A DNA stretch of 64,000 nt from Pseudopyrenochaeta lycopersici (lineage: Eukaryota > Ascomycota > Dothideomycetes > Pleosporales > Pseudopyrenochaetaceae). The position numbers and the translations under genes are program-made. The number at the start of each line of letters is the position of its first letter. Position 1 is the first letter of the stretch. Under the pieces are notes generated by a model. The model was not told where the DNA came from, ran no database searches, and worked only from the letters and a program-made list of their open reading frames with translations. The stretch lies in assembly GCA_003313425.1 (NCBI GenBank), contig NHZP01000024.1, forward strand, positions 837,861-901,860, written 5' to 3'. This document shows positions 1-11,151 of the stretch, one piece after another.

Positions 1-350
1 CCTCTTCATATCGTTGTGTTTGTCACATTACCTTTTCGAGACTGTGTCGCCTTCCGACATTCTGGCAATTCTGTGATTCTATTGGCTACTAGCAGAGCAA
101 CGGTTAGGGTAACGGCAGTTGCTCGCAGCGCGATTATGCGTAGTAAGCAGATGTCGGCAATGGAACCGGCTAAACCCGAGGCCTCGAAAGACTTGAGATA
201 CTCGATATAAGCAACGCTTCTAGCAAGGCATAGTAATCTAATGTCGCCTTAAGCTTAACTATAGGCGACCTACTGTAAAGCTGTGCATAGAAAGAACAAT
301 GTCAAGTGTAAGTCCACCATCTACACCAAGTTATACAGAAGAGCTGAAAA
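1..350. other. Left edge, no supported gene
   Basis: No convincing gene is visible. The minus strand of about 1-205 is open without an ATG and has a hydrophobic Ala/Leu/Ile stretch. It could be part of a gene that enters from outside the window, but nothing in it is recognisable. The remainder is the upstream region of the alcohol dehydrogenase at 351; no clear TATA box was found. Confidence 0.3.
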
Positions 351-1645
351 ATGGCCAAATCCCAACAGTGTGTCGAAAACATTCCTGCTTCACAAAAGGC
401 AGCTGTTACAACCATCAATGAATCCAAAGTTACAACGATCATCAAGGAGGTCCCGGTTCCCCAGTTGAAATCGGGTGAAATCCTCGTTAAGATAAACTGG
501 TCTGGCCTTTGTCACAATGACATTGGTCCCATGCGAAACTACTGGCCTGGCTCCCCCCGTGCAGTGCTCTTTGCACAAGCTGCTTTCAATATTTCTGGAC
601 ATGAGGGCGTTGGGAACGTTGTGGCAATCGCTGACGATGTGGTGCGCGAAAATCTGTGGAAGATTGGGGATCGCGTTGGCATCAAGTGGGTAGCAAGTGT
701 GTGCCACAAATGTGAGTTCTGTATGAATGGTCGCGATGAAGTCAACTGCCAGAACGCAATCTACTCGGGTTTTACAACACCCGGGACATTTCAGCAATAT
801 GTTGCTACTGATGCACGGTTTGCATTGCGCCTGCCCAACGGCGTCAGCGACGAAGAAGCTGCACCGCTGCTTTGCAGCGGCCTCACTATCTATACAGCTA
901 CCAAGCGAAGCAAAGTTCAACCTGGGCAGTGGATCGTGTACTTAGGTGGCGGTGGTGGTGCAGGACACGTACGTGGATGGCTTTGCACGAATCAGTTGAC
1001 AACCTCAGCCTGCTGACGATCTCTTCTAGCTTGGTATCCAATATGCAAAGGCTATGGGGATGCGAGTCATTGCCATTGATATTGGCCTAGAGAAGGGGAA
1101 GTTTTGCAGATCTCTGGGTGCTGAGGTGTACATTGATGCATCTGTATGCAATGACATTGCAGCAGAGGTTAAACAAGTTACTGGATATGGAGGTTAGTGA
1201 TTGAACGGGAATAATGCCTTTCACGGTAAATTCTAACCTTCTACATAGCTCATGGAGTTGTAGTAGCTGCCCCCGCAGAAGAGGCTTATGAACTTGCACC
1301 GACGCTTCTTCGCCCCACTGGAACAATGGTAGTAGTCGCATTCGTCAAGGATCGATCATATAGAGCAGGATTTGAGCCCATTCTCCTCGCGTCTGCCCAG
1401 GTACGCCCGAAAGTTTCCCATCTACCCTATTTTGGTCTTGAAATTACTGATATACAATGCAGTATAATATTGTAGGTAGCACCACCGGGTCCAGAGCCGA
1501 AGCCGGGGAAATGTTTGAGTTTACACAGAAAGGGCTTATTCATCCTGTGATACACAGAGGTTCGCTGAAGGACGTAGAGAAATATATAGACAGGATGATA
1601 GAGAAGAAGCTCTTAGGAAAGGTTGTGCTCAAAATAGACCTCTAG
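351..1645 (+). CDS. Zinc-dependent alcohol dehydrogenase, 4 exons, 371 aa
   Basis: Medium-chain Zn alcohol dehydrogenase, expected to oxidise primary alcohols or reduce aldehydes with NAD(H). Exons are 351-968, 1030-1192, 1249-1400 and 1463-1645; the introns (61, 56 and 62 bp) are all GT-AG and restore one frame. The catalytic zinc ligands are Cys54 (GLCHND), His84-Glu85 (SGHEG) and Cys175 (LLCSG). The structural zinc cysteines are 118, 121, 124 and 133. The Rossmann glycine motif GGGGGAGHLG is created exactly by joining exons 1 and 2, which fixes that intron. The length is slightly above the roughly 350 residues usual for fungal ADHs because of an N-terminal extension. The ATG at 351 is the first in-frame one. 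The gene converges on the hydrolase at 1897 with about 250 bp between stops. It carries no RIP-type stops and looks intact. The substrate cannot be read from the sequence. Confidence 0.9.
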
Positions 1646-1896
1646 AATTCACAGAAGACATTTACTTACGATAAATTTTGTTTGCTTCAATCAATGCGCC
1701 AAGCTTCTAAGTGTTCACCTCGTAGGAGCTAAGAGTGCTCTTCGACGGAGGCACAATGTTATCGTACTAATTTCCTTATTATGGGATCATCAGTGAAGGA
1801 TAAAGTCATATTACTCAGCTGCTGGGTACGGTTACCCCGTCGGTAAAGGGAGCTTCCCCCATTTAATTATAAGCTGGGACGCCTTGGCCATTTCTT

Positions 1897-2737
1897 CTAC
1901 AGTGTCTCAAAAACGTTAGCCAAGTCCATCAACAGTTCTATCAACTTTTCGGGCTGCGAAATCTGCGGAGAGTGGCAGCTATCAATATCTTTGATAATCC
2001 AATCTACACCAGTGCCGTCAATCATCATCTGCTGAACTGGCAGAGGGATCGCAGCATCCTTCAAGGTCCTGATGAAAGCCACGCGCCCTTTGTAGTCTTC
2101 ATCTTTCCACGAAGCATGTGGGATTGGAGATGTCAAAGACGTCATGCCGTGAGCCATTGCGGAGACTGCAACAACGTCCGCCAACTCGGAGTGTACATCT
2201 TGGTATAGTGGTGGAATACGGTCGTCGCAATAGAGAAGGTTCGCTGAAGCCTAAGTAAATGATGTTAATCATTTTACATTGTCCCAATCTGCTTTAAGAG
2301 GGGCGATTACTCACATCGGGCCTGATATGCGGGGGATACGCTCCGCCAAAAGTTGCTACAATATCCTTCCCATCACCACCTTGTGGCAAAAGCGCCGCGA
2401 GATAAATTTGTCCAATGATACCACTATTTTTACCTTGAGTTGCCCGCTCTATCTTCCCCAAACCCTTTGCAGCAGCGCTGCCAGGCGCACTACTGTAGGA
2501 GTGCATGAGAAGAATCACATCATGTTTTTCATAGTCAAGGATAGGCAGGAGCATTTTCTTTCGAATATACTCCGCGTCGTCTTCAACTGAGATCCTGTCT
2601 GCGGCTCCGACGGAAGGTAGAAGCGCTGTAAAGACTGGATAGCCTGCAAGCTGAAGGAGATGGCTTAGGTACCCGTAATGAGCAGGGTTCTGTGAAGCCC
2701 CTGGAACAATGACGAAGAAGGGACGTTTCTCCGCCAT
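1897..2737 (-). CDS. Alpha/beta-hydrolase (AB hydrolase-1 type), 2 exons, 258 aa
   Basis: Predicted cytosolic alpha/beta-hydrolase of the small esterase type (fungal salicylate-esterase/methylketone-esterase-like proteins). Exon 1 is 2737-2315 and exon 2 is 2250-1897; the 64-bp intron has donor GTGAGT and acceptor ACTTAG and joins codon to codon. The N-terminus PFFVIVPGASQNPAHY is the usual first strand plus oxyanion loop. The nucleophile is Ser80 in LMHSYSS, a relaxed G-x-S-x-G elbow. The C-terminal IDSCHSPQISQPEKL places the catalytic His at about residue 234. The start is the ATG of MAEKRP at 2737; longer upstream readings have no domain support. It is convergent with the alcohol dehydrogenase, so shared ester/alcohol metabolism is possible but only inferred. 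The true substrate is unknown. Confidence 0.87.
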
Positions 2738-4391
2738 GGTATTGAAAGAAATTGATATATTTGTAAAATAATAGGAAAAAAAGGAGTATTGAGTGAATTT
2801 TGAACTTGCTCGAGCACTGAACCTTCCAAAGCGGCGGCGTTGCCGTTTTTCTAGTAGGCGCCGTTGGAGTAGCACCTAGCGTGCGGCACAAGAGTCCCGA
2901 TTATTATAAATCAACCTCAGACCTAGTCCTAGTTAAAACATAGCCGGGTATAACGCATGGTTAGTGGGTCTGTGACCATTGTGCGAAAGAAGTTGGCAAT
3001 CGAGAACTTTTTGGGGAAAAAGAGGGATTAGATGGTCTTATGGACGACAGAGCAGGCGCCATGCACCGGCGATGAATCTAGTTCCGGAGATGGAGTCCCT
3101 ATTGAAACTGATAGTCAATGATTTGCGCCCTGGGGGTAAGCCGTGCCTGAGGTTGCGAGGAACCAGAACCGTGGACTGTGGGGCATCTTCACTTCATTTT
3201 CCAATGAGCTCGGAACTGAGCAAAAACCCCTTGTTTGGCTACAAGGATTCACCGCATGTACTTGCTTTTGGCGTGCATTATATGCTAATACCGCTTGCAG
3301 AATTACAGAGGTCTGCAGGGGTCATCTGCCAAGTCATGTATGTCAGCTTTGGTGACATCATCTCACTTCCGTCGGATTAGCAAGTATTCAATCCCTCTGT
3401 ACGAATACTGTCTGACGACAAGTTTAAGTTCTATAGTAGAGCGAGACTGGGTCCTCTTCTATTGCTCAAAGCAAACAAACCTACGCAGTACCCACAAATT
3501 TGTCCAGAGCATTTACTGGACACTACCCGTTCAACATTTCGTAGCCTTACGGCAATTGATAGTATTTAGCTGGCATTTCTCTATCCGCCTTACTGCACCA
3601 GAAGCGGACCGAAAGGTCGTTTAATGGCCGAGAAAGCCCTAGCCAACATGTATGGTTGCTGCATTCGTCTTGTTACGACAGCGAGACTGAGATATCGTGG
3701 TTCTTTATCTTTTTCTTTCACAAATAATTGCGCACTGGACGTAATGCATTTCTGCATGAATTTCGTCTCACTCGATTGGAATGAAGTGGTGTGCGTCACA
3801 GTTTAAACTGTATTATTTGCATTTCTACTTTTCCAATCTAAGTGACCATTTTCCTCTCAACAGCGCATGAAGAACTTGGAATATTTAGCTGCTGTAGCAT
3901 TGCAAGGTATGTCTGTTAATTTCAAGCAATATTCAGACCCCTGATCCAGTCCTCCTGTAATACTATTGATGAACTTTATGATCATGAACGCCGCGGCCAT
4001 AATATGATTATATGCAAAGGATGTAGGACCAAAGAATAGGGATCGGTATTAATATAAGTCTGCTATCCTTCGAAATGGAGAGATCTCTAGATTTTCAAGA
4101 TTTATCTACATTTCAATAGTGCAAGCCTAAGTCTTCTAATGCAATCAATTAGTAAGCAGAATGAGACTTTTTTGACGGGATGGGATGCTTGCCGAGTGAG
4201 GCAAGGTGTGAATAAAGTAATGATTGAAACCTTTACGTAAAGAGAGAGGGCAGTTACAGAAGGAATGGTTCAAGACGTTAGATGGGCCCGACTTTGTTCA
4301 CATATGTCTTGCAATGTGTATGACTTAGCAATTTCTAGTAATAAAGCTATAGTAAAAATAAACTAGCTTTCACATAACTTGGGCACTTGTA
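2738..4391. other. Gene-poor stretch with weak open frames
   Basis: Several short open frames exist (for example 2979-3380 and 3143-3355, plus strand), but none has a recognisable domain, and plausible splice sites do not join them into a convincing protein. Around 3060-3350 base composition is gene-like rather than AT-rich, so a decayed gene is possible. From about 3800 the sequence becomes AT-rich and stop-dense up to the MITE at 4392. I see no RNA gene. Confidence 0.3.
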
Positions 4392-4827
4392 CGGAGGTGC
4401 CTTTCAAAAGTTCTTGCTGGAATTGTGCAAGGCAGAAGCAACGCTAAGACTTTTTATGCTAACTACTGTGTTGGCGGGCAGCAGGCAGGAGGAACTACGT
4501 TGATTCCTATCAAATGAGACACAAGGGAACTATATACCCTGTGGATGCTTATATAACAGAGCACGTGAGGAGCTAACCGTGTTGGCTAACATACTGCATG
4601 CCGCGTTAGGAGTCTGTATAACAGTAACAACAAAAGTCCTTTTTTATTACTCTATTATATTCGCCTCACTCTAATAAATAAGAGGATCTAATTTTTAGAA
4701 TTTTATTATTTTCTGTTAACCTAAAATAAGCGGGCAAAGTATATATTCCTGCCTTACTTTAATGTTCCTAAACTTAGCAGAAAAAGCCACATCTTGGCTG
4801 AGCAAGAACTTTTGAAAGGCACCTCCG
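4392..4827. mobile_element. TA-flanked MITE (Tc1/mariner-like) containing a solo LTR
   Basis: Perfect 27-bp terminal inverted repeats lie at 4392-4418 and 4801-4827, flanked on both sides by TA (4390-4391 and 4828-4829), the target duplication of Tc1/mariner-type transposons. There is no coding capacity. The 436 bp include the Copia solo LTR plus its duplicated target (128 bp), so the original element was about 308 bp. The transposase that moved it is not in the window. Family assignment rests only on TA and TIRs. Confidence 0.8.
4469..4591 (-). repeat. Copia solo LTR, 123 bp
   Basis: This is a near-identical reverse complement of the Copia 5' LTR at 59,686-59,808, with the same length. It begins TGTTAGCC and ends GCCAACA in its own orientation. 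It is flanked by the 5-bp target duplication TACTG (4464-4468 and 4592-4596), so it is a proper solo LTR left by LTR-LTR recombination. It interrupts the MITE, so it is younger than the MITE. Confidence 0.92.
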
Positions 4828-4829
4828 TA

Positions 4830-5500
4830 GCTCTATGGTAATCTATTATACTTAAATAAAGCGACTTTTCTAAACCAGTAACTTTTGTTACGAAAGTATA
4901 GCTCCAATAAAAACCTAAGATGCAAACAAGTCGATCACAATATCAAAGAAGCAGTGTGTACTTAAAGCTAGGGCTCATCTATGATTAAGTCAAGTAATAT
5001 TCTGCAGCTACTACTGAAATTCTTAACTAATAGAAGTAACCTAGAATAAAGTATAGGATTATTCGTCTGTACTTGGAGCGAATAGCAAACAGTAGAGAAT
5101 TCTAACGATTGAGCAGTAAATGTGTAGAAATTGTTAATCATTGCTAGGCTATCTTTAAGCGACCAAATTAACCTACCGCTGTAGTCCTTCATATCTGAGC
5201 TGATGGAGGGATGTAGTATCAATAGGAGGAAGTGAGTAATGTGAAGGAAAGGCAGATTGGGACGGAATTTCTCCCCTTTGAAACACTGCGCCTCTTGGCG
5301 GCGACGCTCGGGCCGATTTCTCCGCACATATATGTGCGCCTGACTCTTACTTCGGAATAGTCGTCAATGTCGGAGTAAACATTGGATTTCTTTAAAACTC
5401 CGAGTCCGTAGACTTTCTTATTTCCTCATCCTGCACACTAAGTCGTCAAGCAAATACAGACTATTCTTTCCTTATCACTTATCTTCCTCTTTAGCAAACA
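4830..5500. other. AT-rich spacer and upstream region of the MFS gene
   Basis: There is no supported gene. The minus-strand frame 4968-5327 has no recognisable content and sits in AT-rich, RIP-like sequence. The last 100 bp before 5501 are pyrimidine-rich (CTTTCC, CTTCCTCTTT), as is common upstream of fungal start codons. Confidence 0.35.
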
Positions 5501-6925
5501 ATGGCGCCCAATCCATCACACTTCGAGCTCGGAGTTCTTCCCACCGCTCCCACAACGCCGAACGAACAATCTCCTAACGCATCCAACGATGTATTGGAAC
5601 CGATCTCGCAGCCTGAAGAAAATATTCGCGACCAAGAGTTCTTCCTTCCACCCGTCGACCGAGGAAGGGATGCATGGCTTTTCTTGCTTGCCGCGTTTGT
5701 GATTGAGGTGCTAGTATGGGGTTTGTTGCCCATAACATCTCGCAAAGCCCTTTATCCTATACTCAACTAATGTTGGACAGGCTTTCCATCAGCCTATGGT
5801 ATCTTCCAGGACTACTACAGCTCCCACGCTCCCTTTGCCGGCTCCCGTAACATCGCCGTGATCGGTACTTGCGCAATGGGTCTTATGTACCTCTCCGCAC
5901 CCCTCATCTTCGGCTTCCTCCAATGCTTCCCGAATTTCAGACGCCCCGCTCTCATGGTTGGGTTAATCATCATGAGTCTCGCTCTCGGACTCAGTTCTCT
6001 CAGCCAAACCGTTCCCCACCTCATCGTTTCCCAAGGCATCTTGTACGCCATCGGTGGCTCACTCGCCTATTCCCCCACTATTCAGTTCATGGACGAATGG
6101 TTCGTCAAACGCAAAGGCCTCGCCTTCGGCATAATGTGGGCTGGGACGGGTCTTGGAGGCGTCCTAATCCCTCTCCTTCTCCAGTTCCTTCTAAACAAAT
6201 ACGGTTTCCGTACGACACTCCGCGTCTGGTCGGTGATCCTGTTCGTTTCGGCCGCACCTCTGGCCCTGTACCTACGTCCACGTCTTCCTGTCACGCAGTC
6301 CTCTCGAACGCGTCGGTATGACTTCTCATTTATGAAAAGCGGCGCTTTCATCCTCCTCCAAGCCGGCAATATGCTAGAAGGAATCGGCTACTTCGTCCCA
6401 TCGCTCTACCTCCCTACGCTCGCCAAAACAATCGGGGCAAGCAACACCATCTCCGCCCTCACTCTGACCCTGTTTAATGTTGCCTCAGTCTTCGGCTGCA
6501 TAATCATGGGCTCCATCATCGACCGCTGGCATGTCACAACCTGTATTCTTGTCTCCACACTTGGATCCACGCTCTCAATATTCTTAATATGGGGGTTCTC
6601 TGGATCTTTAGCCCCATTATTAGTGTTTTGTATCATGTATGGACTGTTCGCGGGGAGTTTCTCAAGCACATATACGGGGATTATGATGATGGTGCAGAGG
6701 CGGAATCGGAGCGCGGATTCGATGATGGTATATGCGGTGCTGACAGCGGGGAGGGGCGTTGGGAATGTAGCGTGTGGGCCACTAAGTGAGGCGATGATGA
6801 AATTAGGTGGTGTCGGGAACAGGTGGTTATATGGGACAGAGTATGGGAGTTTAGTGGTCTTAACGGGTGTTAGTGCGGCACTAGGGGGAATAAGTGTGGC
6901 AGGGAGAGGGTTGGGTTGGATTTAG
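5501..6925 (+). CDS. MFS transporter, monocarboxylate-transporter type, 2 exons, 454 aa
   Basis: Plasma-membrane major facilitator, most like the fungal MCT/MCH group, which moves monocarboxylates, riboflavin or related small solutes. Exons are 5501-5720 and 5781-6925; the 60-bp GT-AG intron splits a Gly codon and yields VLVWGFPSAYGIFQDYY, the conserved first-helix motif of this group. The soluble N-terminus (about 60 residues) is Pro/Ser/Glu-rich. About 12 hydrophobic helices follow, with the inter-domain break around an Arg-rich loop (SSRTRRYDF) and the GSIIDRW motif in the second half. The start ATG at 5501 follows CAAACA and a pyrimidine-rich leader. No RIP stops are seen. The C-terminus is short. 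Substrate and direction of transport are not decidable from sequence. Confidence 0.9.
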
Positions 6926-7578
6926 AGTAGACAATAGGGGAAAGATACGGAGGCACAAGAAGTATAAGAATGATAAAAGGTATAATGATACACTGTGTCT
7001 TGAAATTGTACTACTGGAATTAATTGAGGTTGCCCCAGGAGCAAGAATTAAGCTGGCTGCCTGGAGCAAAGGTTAGCCGGCAGTGTGAAGGTTTAAGAGC
7101 ATCGGCGAATGCTTGAAGTAGACTATATCAACTAGTGTTGCTGAAGCATTTAATAGTGTAGAACATATTATGCGTGACGTAAATAATGGATGGCACTCAT
7201 CCCTAGAGGCAAACGCTCTATTTTAGGAAGGTCGCATACCTAGATCGTTTAGATCTTAATTAAAAGGGTCTAGTAAGCTGAACAGATTTGATAGTACTCT
7301 TCTTATATATTAAGAACTAAATACGCAACCTGAAGAGATTTACAATTGTCCTAAATATCTATATTTAAGTTTTTCTTTTCATATAGATAGACTTAAAAGT
7401 ACTAAACTTATCGTGTAATACAAGAAATATATTAAAAAGTTCTTCACTTACAAGAAATTAAATCTACCTCATTACAGAGTTCATATAGGTTAGGTAAAGT
7501 AGATTTTATACTCTACTTGGTTATTTATCAATATGCGAAGATATTATAAGCTAGTGCAGGGAACTAGACTTATAAGAC
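6926..7578. other. AT-rich intergenic region
   Basis: No gene is visible. After the MFS stop the DNA turns strongly AT-rich from about 7100 and every frame is closed by many TAG/TAA codons, as in the RIP-affected repeats elsewhere in the window. It is probably repeat relic, but I could not assign it to a family. Confidence 0.4.
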
Positions 7579-8228
7579 TGTAAAGTTAGGTCTTAGTCTC
7601 TTAGAGAGAGAGTAAGGTACTAGAGGGATAAGGATTTAATACTAAGATAGTAGAAGGGCGCTTCTATAAAGAGTACTAAGGGTTAAGAATAATTAGTATT
7701 ACTATTACTATGAGTGGAACTTTCTCTGCAGCTGCAGCGTGCGGTAAGTCATCGTGTGAGAGGTAGGTATCTGTATTCGTGGTAACTATTTTCTGTCTTT
7801 CTACGTACGGGGGATAAGGGTTCTTATATAGGGGATACGGAGCTTTGGCCTTCGTGCCTAAAGCTCTGTTGTCATGTGTTAGCGCGCGACAACTCAACGT
7901 CGCGCGTAGCAACCTCATGTATCGCGTACGGACAATTACTATAGTATAGAGTATGTTAAAGAGAGGTTAAATATAATAAGCTCTAAAGGTTTATTACTGT
8001 AATCTATATATACCTTTGTTCTAATAATTCTTAATAAATCTAAAGCCTAAGATGTTTAGGATATTATAGGATTTATAGGAGATATATACTAATCCTATAG
8101 AGTCCTATAGGGGCTGTTTCTAAGGTTTCCAGGACATTAGGCCTAATTATGGTAACTCGTGCGTTATACTTCTAGGCTCTAAGCGAGGCTTCTTAAGTGT
8201 CTATCCTTCTGTTCTCTAGATCATAACA
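7579..8228 (-). repeat. Relic Gypsy LTR sharing its TATA-to-U5 core with Gypsy1/2
   Basis: About 7600-7725 and 7955-8010 align with the 3' half of the Gypsy1 and Gypsy2 LTRs: the same TTTAATACTAAGA, GGGCGCTTCTATAAAGAG and AAGGTTTATT blocks in the same order. It starts TGTAAAG and can be closed at GATCATAACA (8219-8228), compared with GATCCTAACA in Gypsy1. The stretch between the core and the end (the U3 equivalent) is unrelated to either. No matching 5-bp duplication was found, so the boundaries are tentative. Confidence 0.55.
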
Positions 8229-8700
8229 AAATAGTGCTACCAAATTAGTGTCAGGACACAGGTCTGCTCCCACTGTGCCAAACAGCCAAAAAGGTAACAA
8301 TGTCCTGCTATCTGCAGATCACGCTGAACAGAATAGCACTTAACGTCGTACTGGTGACCAGCCAGCGGCTACCCTAGCTCTCCGCCTTGTAGCCTGACAA
8401 TTAGGGTAGAAATTAGTACAGCTTATAGTAAGGTTAAAGATTGTATACTGTCTTATAAAACTATATTATATATATTTCTTTAAAGATTCAAGGTCTAGTT
8501 TAATAAGCTTTTTTAATCGATCTATACAGCTACACATGTCTCAAATGCCTTACTCCGCCTAAGCCTGGAAATTTAAAATAATAAATCACGGTGCTAAGTT
8601 AATCTGGTAACGCTACTAGATGTATCAAAATAGCCTAGGCTTGTAGACGTGGTCTATGCGTGCCTGGACAGCCGATTATACAATAGCTGTGCTTGAAGCT
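8229..8700. repeat. Relic internal fragment with Cys-module homology to 31.6 kb
   Basis: 8248-8400 resembles 31,656-31,810: both carry CAGGTCTGCTCCCACTG, CCAAAAAGGTAACAATG and CTGCTATCTGC in order, and GCCTTGTRGCC further on. In the plus strand the first block reads VCSHCA. It abuts the relic LTR, in the position where the three complete chromoviruses carry an antisense Cys frame. I read it as a fragment of such a module, heavily mutated. Confidence 0.5.
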
Positions 8701-11151
8701 GGCTTTGCTTATGATTGCAGGATAGCTGCTTCCGAGTGCGATACCTAATTCTACTTGGAAACCCTTTCCCTGGGTTGCGCCTAGCTTCCACGCTAGAATT
8801 TGATAGTGTTTTAGAAAGAGTATATAATAATCACAGCCTATTCATAGAGAGTAGTTTTCTATTTTTAACTCTGCTCTTAGGAATGCGAACTGCGAGAAAG
8901 CAAATCTAAAACAAATAGAACCCTTATTATAAACACAAAAGACTTCTAGGAAATCTATTAAAAGCACGGGGATAAACTACCCTCTATCTAAAAAATATTA
9001 AATTAGTAAGCCAAATGCTCAGGCGGACCGTTATAAATCTTAGGTAAACATGCACCCTCCTGTGGAGGCTCAAAATTTAAGTTCTGCTCCCCTTCAAAAA
9101 TAATGCTTTTCAACTGGAGCTTTCCCAATCAGATGAAGCCTGCTGGGATGCCAACAAGGCTGAGAATGCCATCAACAGCTTATGGCATCCCGCCATTTTA
9201 GCCTTAGGTACCCGCCATACAGGTACTGTTCTTTTGATTCGGTGACCTAATGTCCATTTTGGAATATTTGTTCATTTAAGGACTTGGGTTTGGAATGTCA
9301 TGCTGGGTTAGACATATTCTCGTCCTCTGTTGGATACCTGAATTTTCTCCTTGAATCAGACTTAAAATATTAGTCGAGTACATTCTCGTTGGTGATGATA
9401 ATGCTGTTTCCAGACTGTATTTACCTAAACGCTCGAAACAGAGGTTTCTCGCGCATGAACTCAGCCCAACTTGGAACGGGATTTCGGGAGAGATAAACAG
9501 TGCTTCCTAAATGATTTTGACTGCGCTACTAGTCGTACGAACCACGCTAGCATTAAGCGCCGTATATACTATGAATGACGACAATTGAACTATGTTGTCC
9601 AATTACAGTGCTTATTTTCAACTTTGGAGCTGAAGAATGTATGTTTTAGGTGGCTCTAATTCATGTGATACCATTCTTTTGTACGTTCTTTTGCAGTCTC
9701 TAGGGCAGATGACATTACCTGGTCTCGCACTGGATCACTTCGAGGCCGATCAGTAGTTACAGCGTACAGATGAGCTCAACGATACTTACCTATAGCAATA
9801 GTAGCAAGATAAAGTAATAAAAAGAGCAATTTTAAGAAGTAGGCATCCAAACAGTGTCTATAGACTTCATTTTCCTTCTTTGCTTAAGCTATACTTTGCG
9901 TTTTAATTACCCTATTCAATTGTTACTCCGTACAAGGGAGGTGCTAAGAGGGGCAAGTAATAAGATGCTATTGCAAGCCTCCTTTTATAGAAATCTTGTA
10001 TTTAAAGTAGTTTGATTGTTTATTGATAGCCTAAACGTCAGTGTTGAATTGTAGAACCATTTCACGTACGACCTAGAATTAATAATGTAAACAACCAGTG
10101 TCAGGAAATGCTACGAGCACGTATTCGCAGGCTTTCAAGGGTCCGTGGATTCGTAACTAAGTACGTTGTCTAGTTTTGTAAGGAGGAAAGTAGGAACAGG
10201 AGTTTCGACAGGTATATTAGACGGTTGGCTTGTGCGCTTAGGCTGCCCTAGCACTCTTGCTCTTAGGCGCTATTAATAACGCTAATAGTTCGCTTGGAAG
10301 GGCAGAGTCTTGTGGCGTTATTAAGGCGACAGATAAAAAAGCTTAACATGTGTCTACCTTCGCGGACATCATGATAGGGACTACATGTCTTATAGGGATG
10401 CTAATCAGGTGTGATTCTGCTAACAAGCCAAGATTGGGCTGATCTTAACTATCGCTATCACTACCTCCTACGTCGAGAATAACGCCGCCACAGGTATGCC
10501 AATTCGAAAGTTGAGCCTTTAACGATGGAAGCGATATTACTTACATTACTCCACACGCATAAGGGATTCCGGTTAATGAAAGTATTGTCTATCTGTGTCT
10601 CGCTTCTAAAATTGTCGCAAAAGAAAATCTTAAAAACCTCTAACATCATGTAATGCTTCACTGCAACTTTTACGGAAGTGCCGGATCCTAGGGTCATTTA
10701 TGCATAATGTACCCGTGTTCAAGCCTTTGGGGTCCGCTTTGTTATTTAAACTATGCTAAATTAAGCTTCCGAGGCTTGCTACTAATGTAGCGCTAATCTG
10801 TTTTGATTTCCACAACATTACAATCAATATTATTCTCGTAAGTTCACACTCAATTTTCTAAAGCCTTATCCTATACAAGGTTAGGTACTTTCACTATGGC
10901 TGGCTGACTAGCTAAAAGCCAGAAAACTCACTCGGTTCCGTTTAGACGCGTATCTAGTGCCGAAAAGAGACTCATTTGGCGAAAACACAGTCCAAACTAC
11001 CCATACGATACTAATGCAAATACATACGGGCTTATTTAGTCCGCGTATAAAGTCCCAACTCTTTCCCTCTGGTCTTTAATTTCATTTTTCAAGCTAGTTA
11101 TCGCTTTTCTGTCTGAGTCCGTGTTCTTTCGGCTTATCATTGTTTGCTAAT
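8701..11151. other. Long stretch without a supported gene
   Basis: I see no intact gene, tRNA or complete repeat. Around 9060-9500 the sequence is less AT-rich and might be an eroded gene, but no frame gives a recognisable domain. About 11,030-11,150 is the upstream region of the chitin-binding gene, with CGTATAAAGTCCC at 11,042 as a TATA-like element roughly 105 bp before its ATG. Confidence 0.35.

Noticed and set aside
390..920. Long minus-strand frame opposite the alcohol dehydrogenase
   Set aside because: Mirror of a real coding exon; the plus strand has full zinc and Rossmann motifs and valid introns.
2979..3380. 133-codon frame upstream of the hydrolase
   Set aside because: Not recognisable, no ATG at its first codon, and the overlapping frame is equally open; kept only as gene-poor region.
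4968..5327. 119-codon minus-strand frame before the MFS gene
   Set aside because: AT-rich with no domain; likely chance opening.
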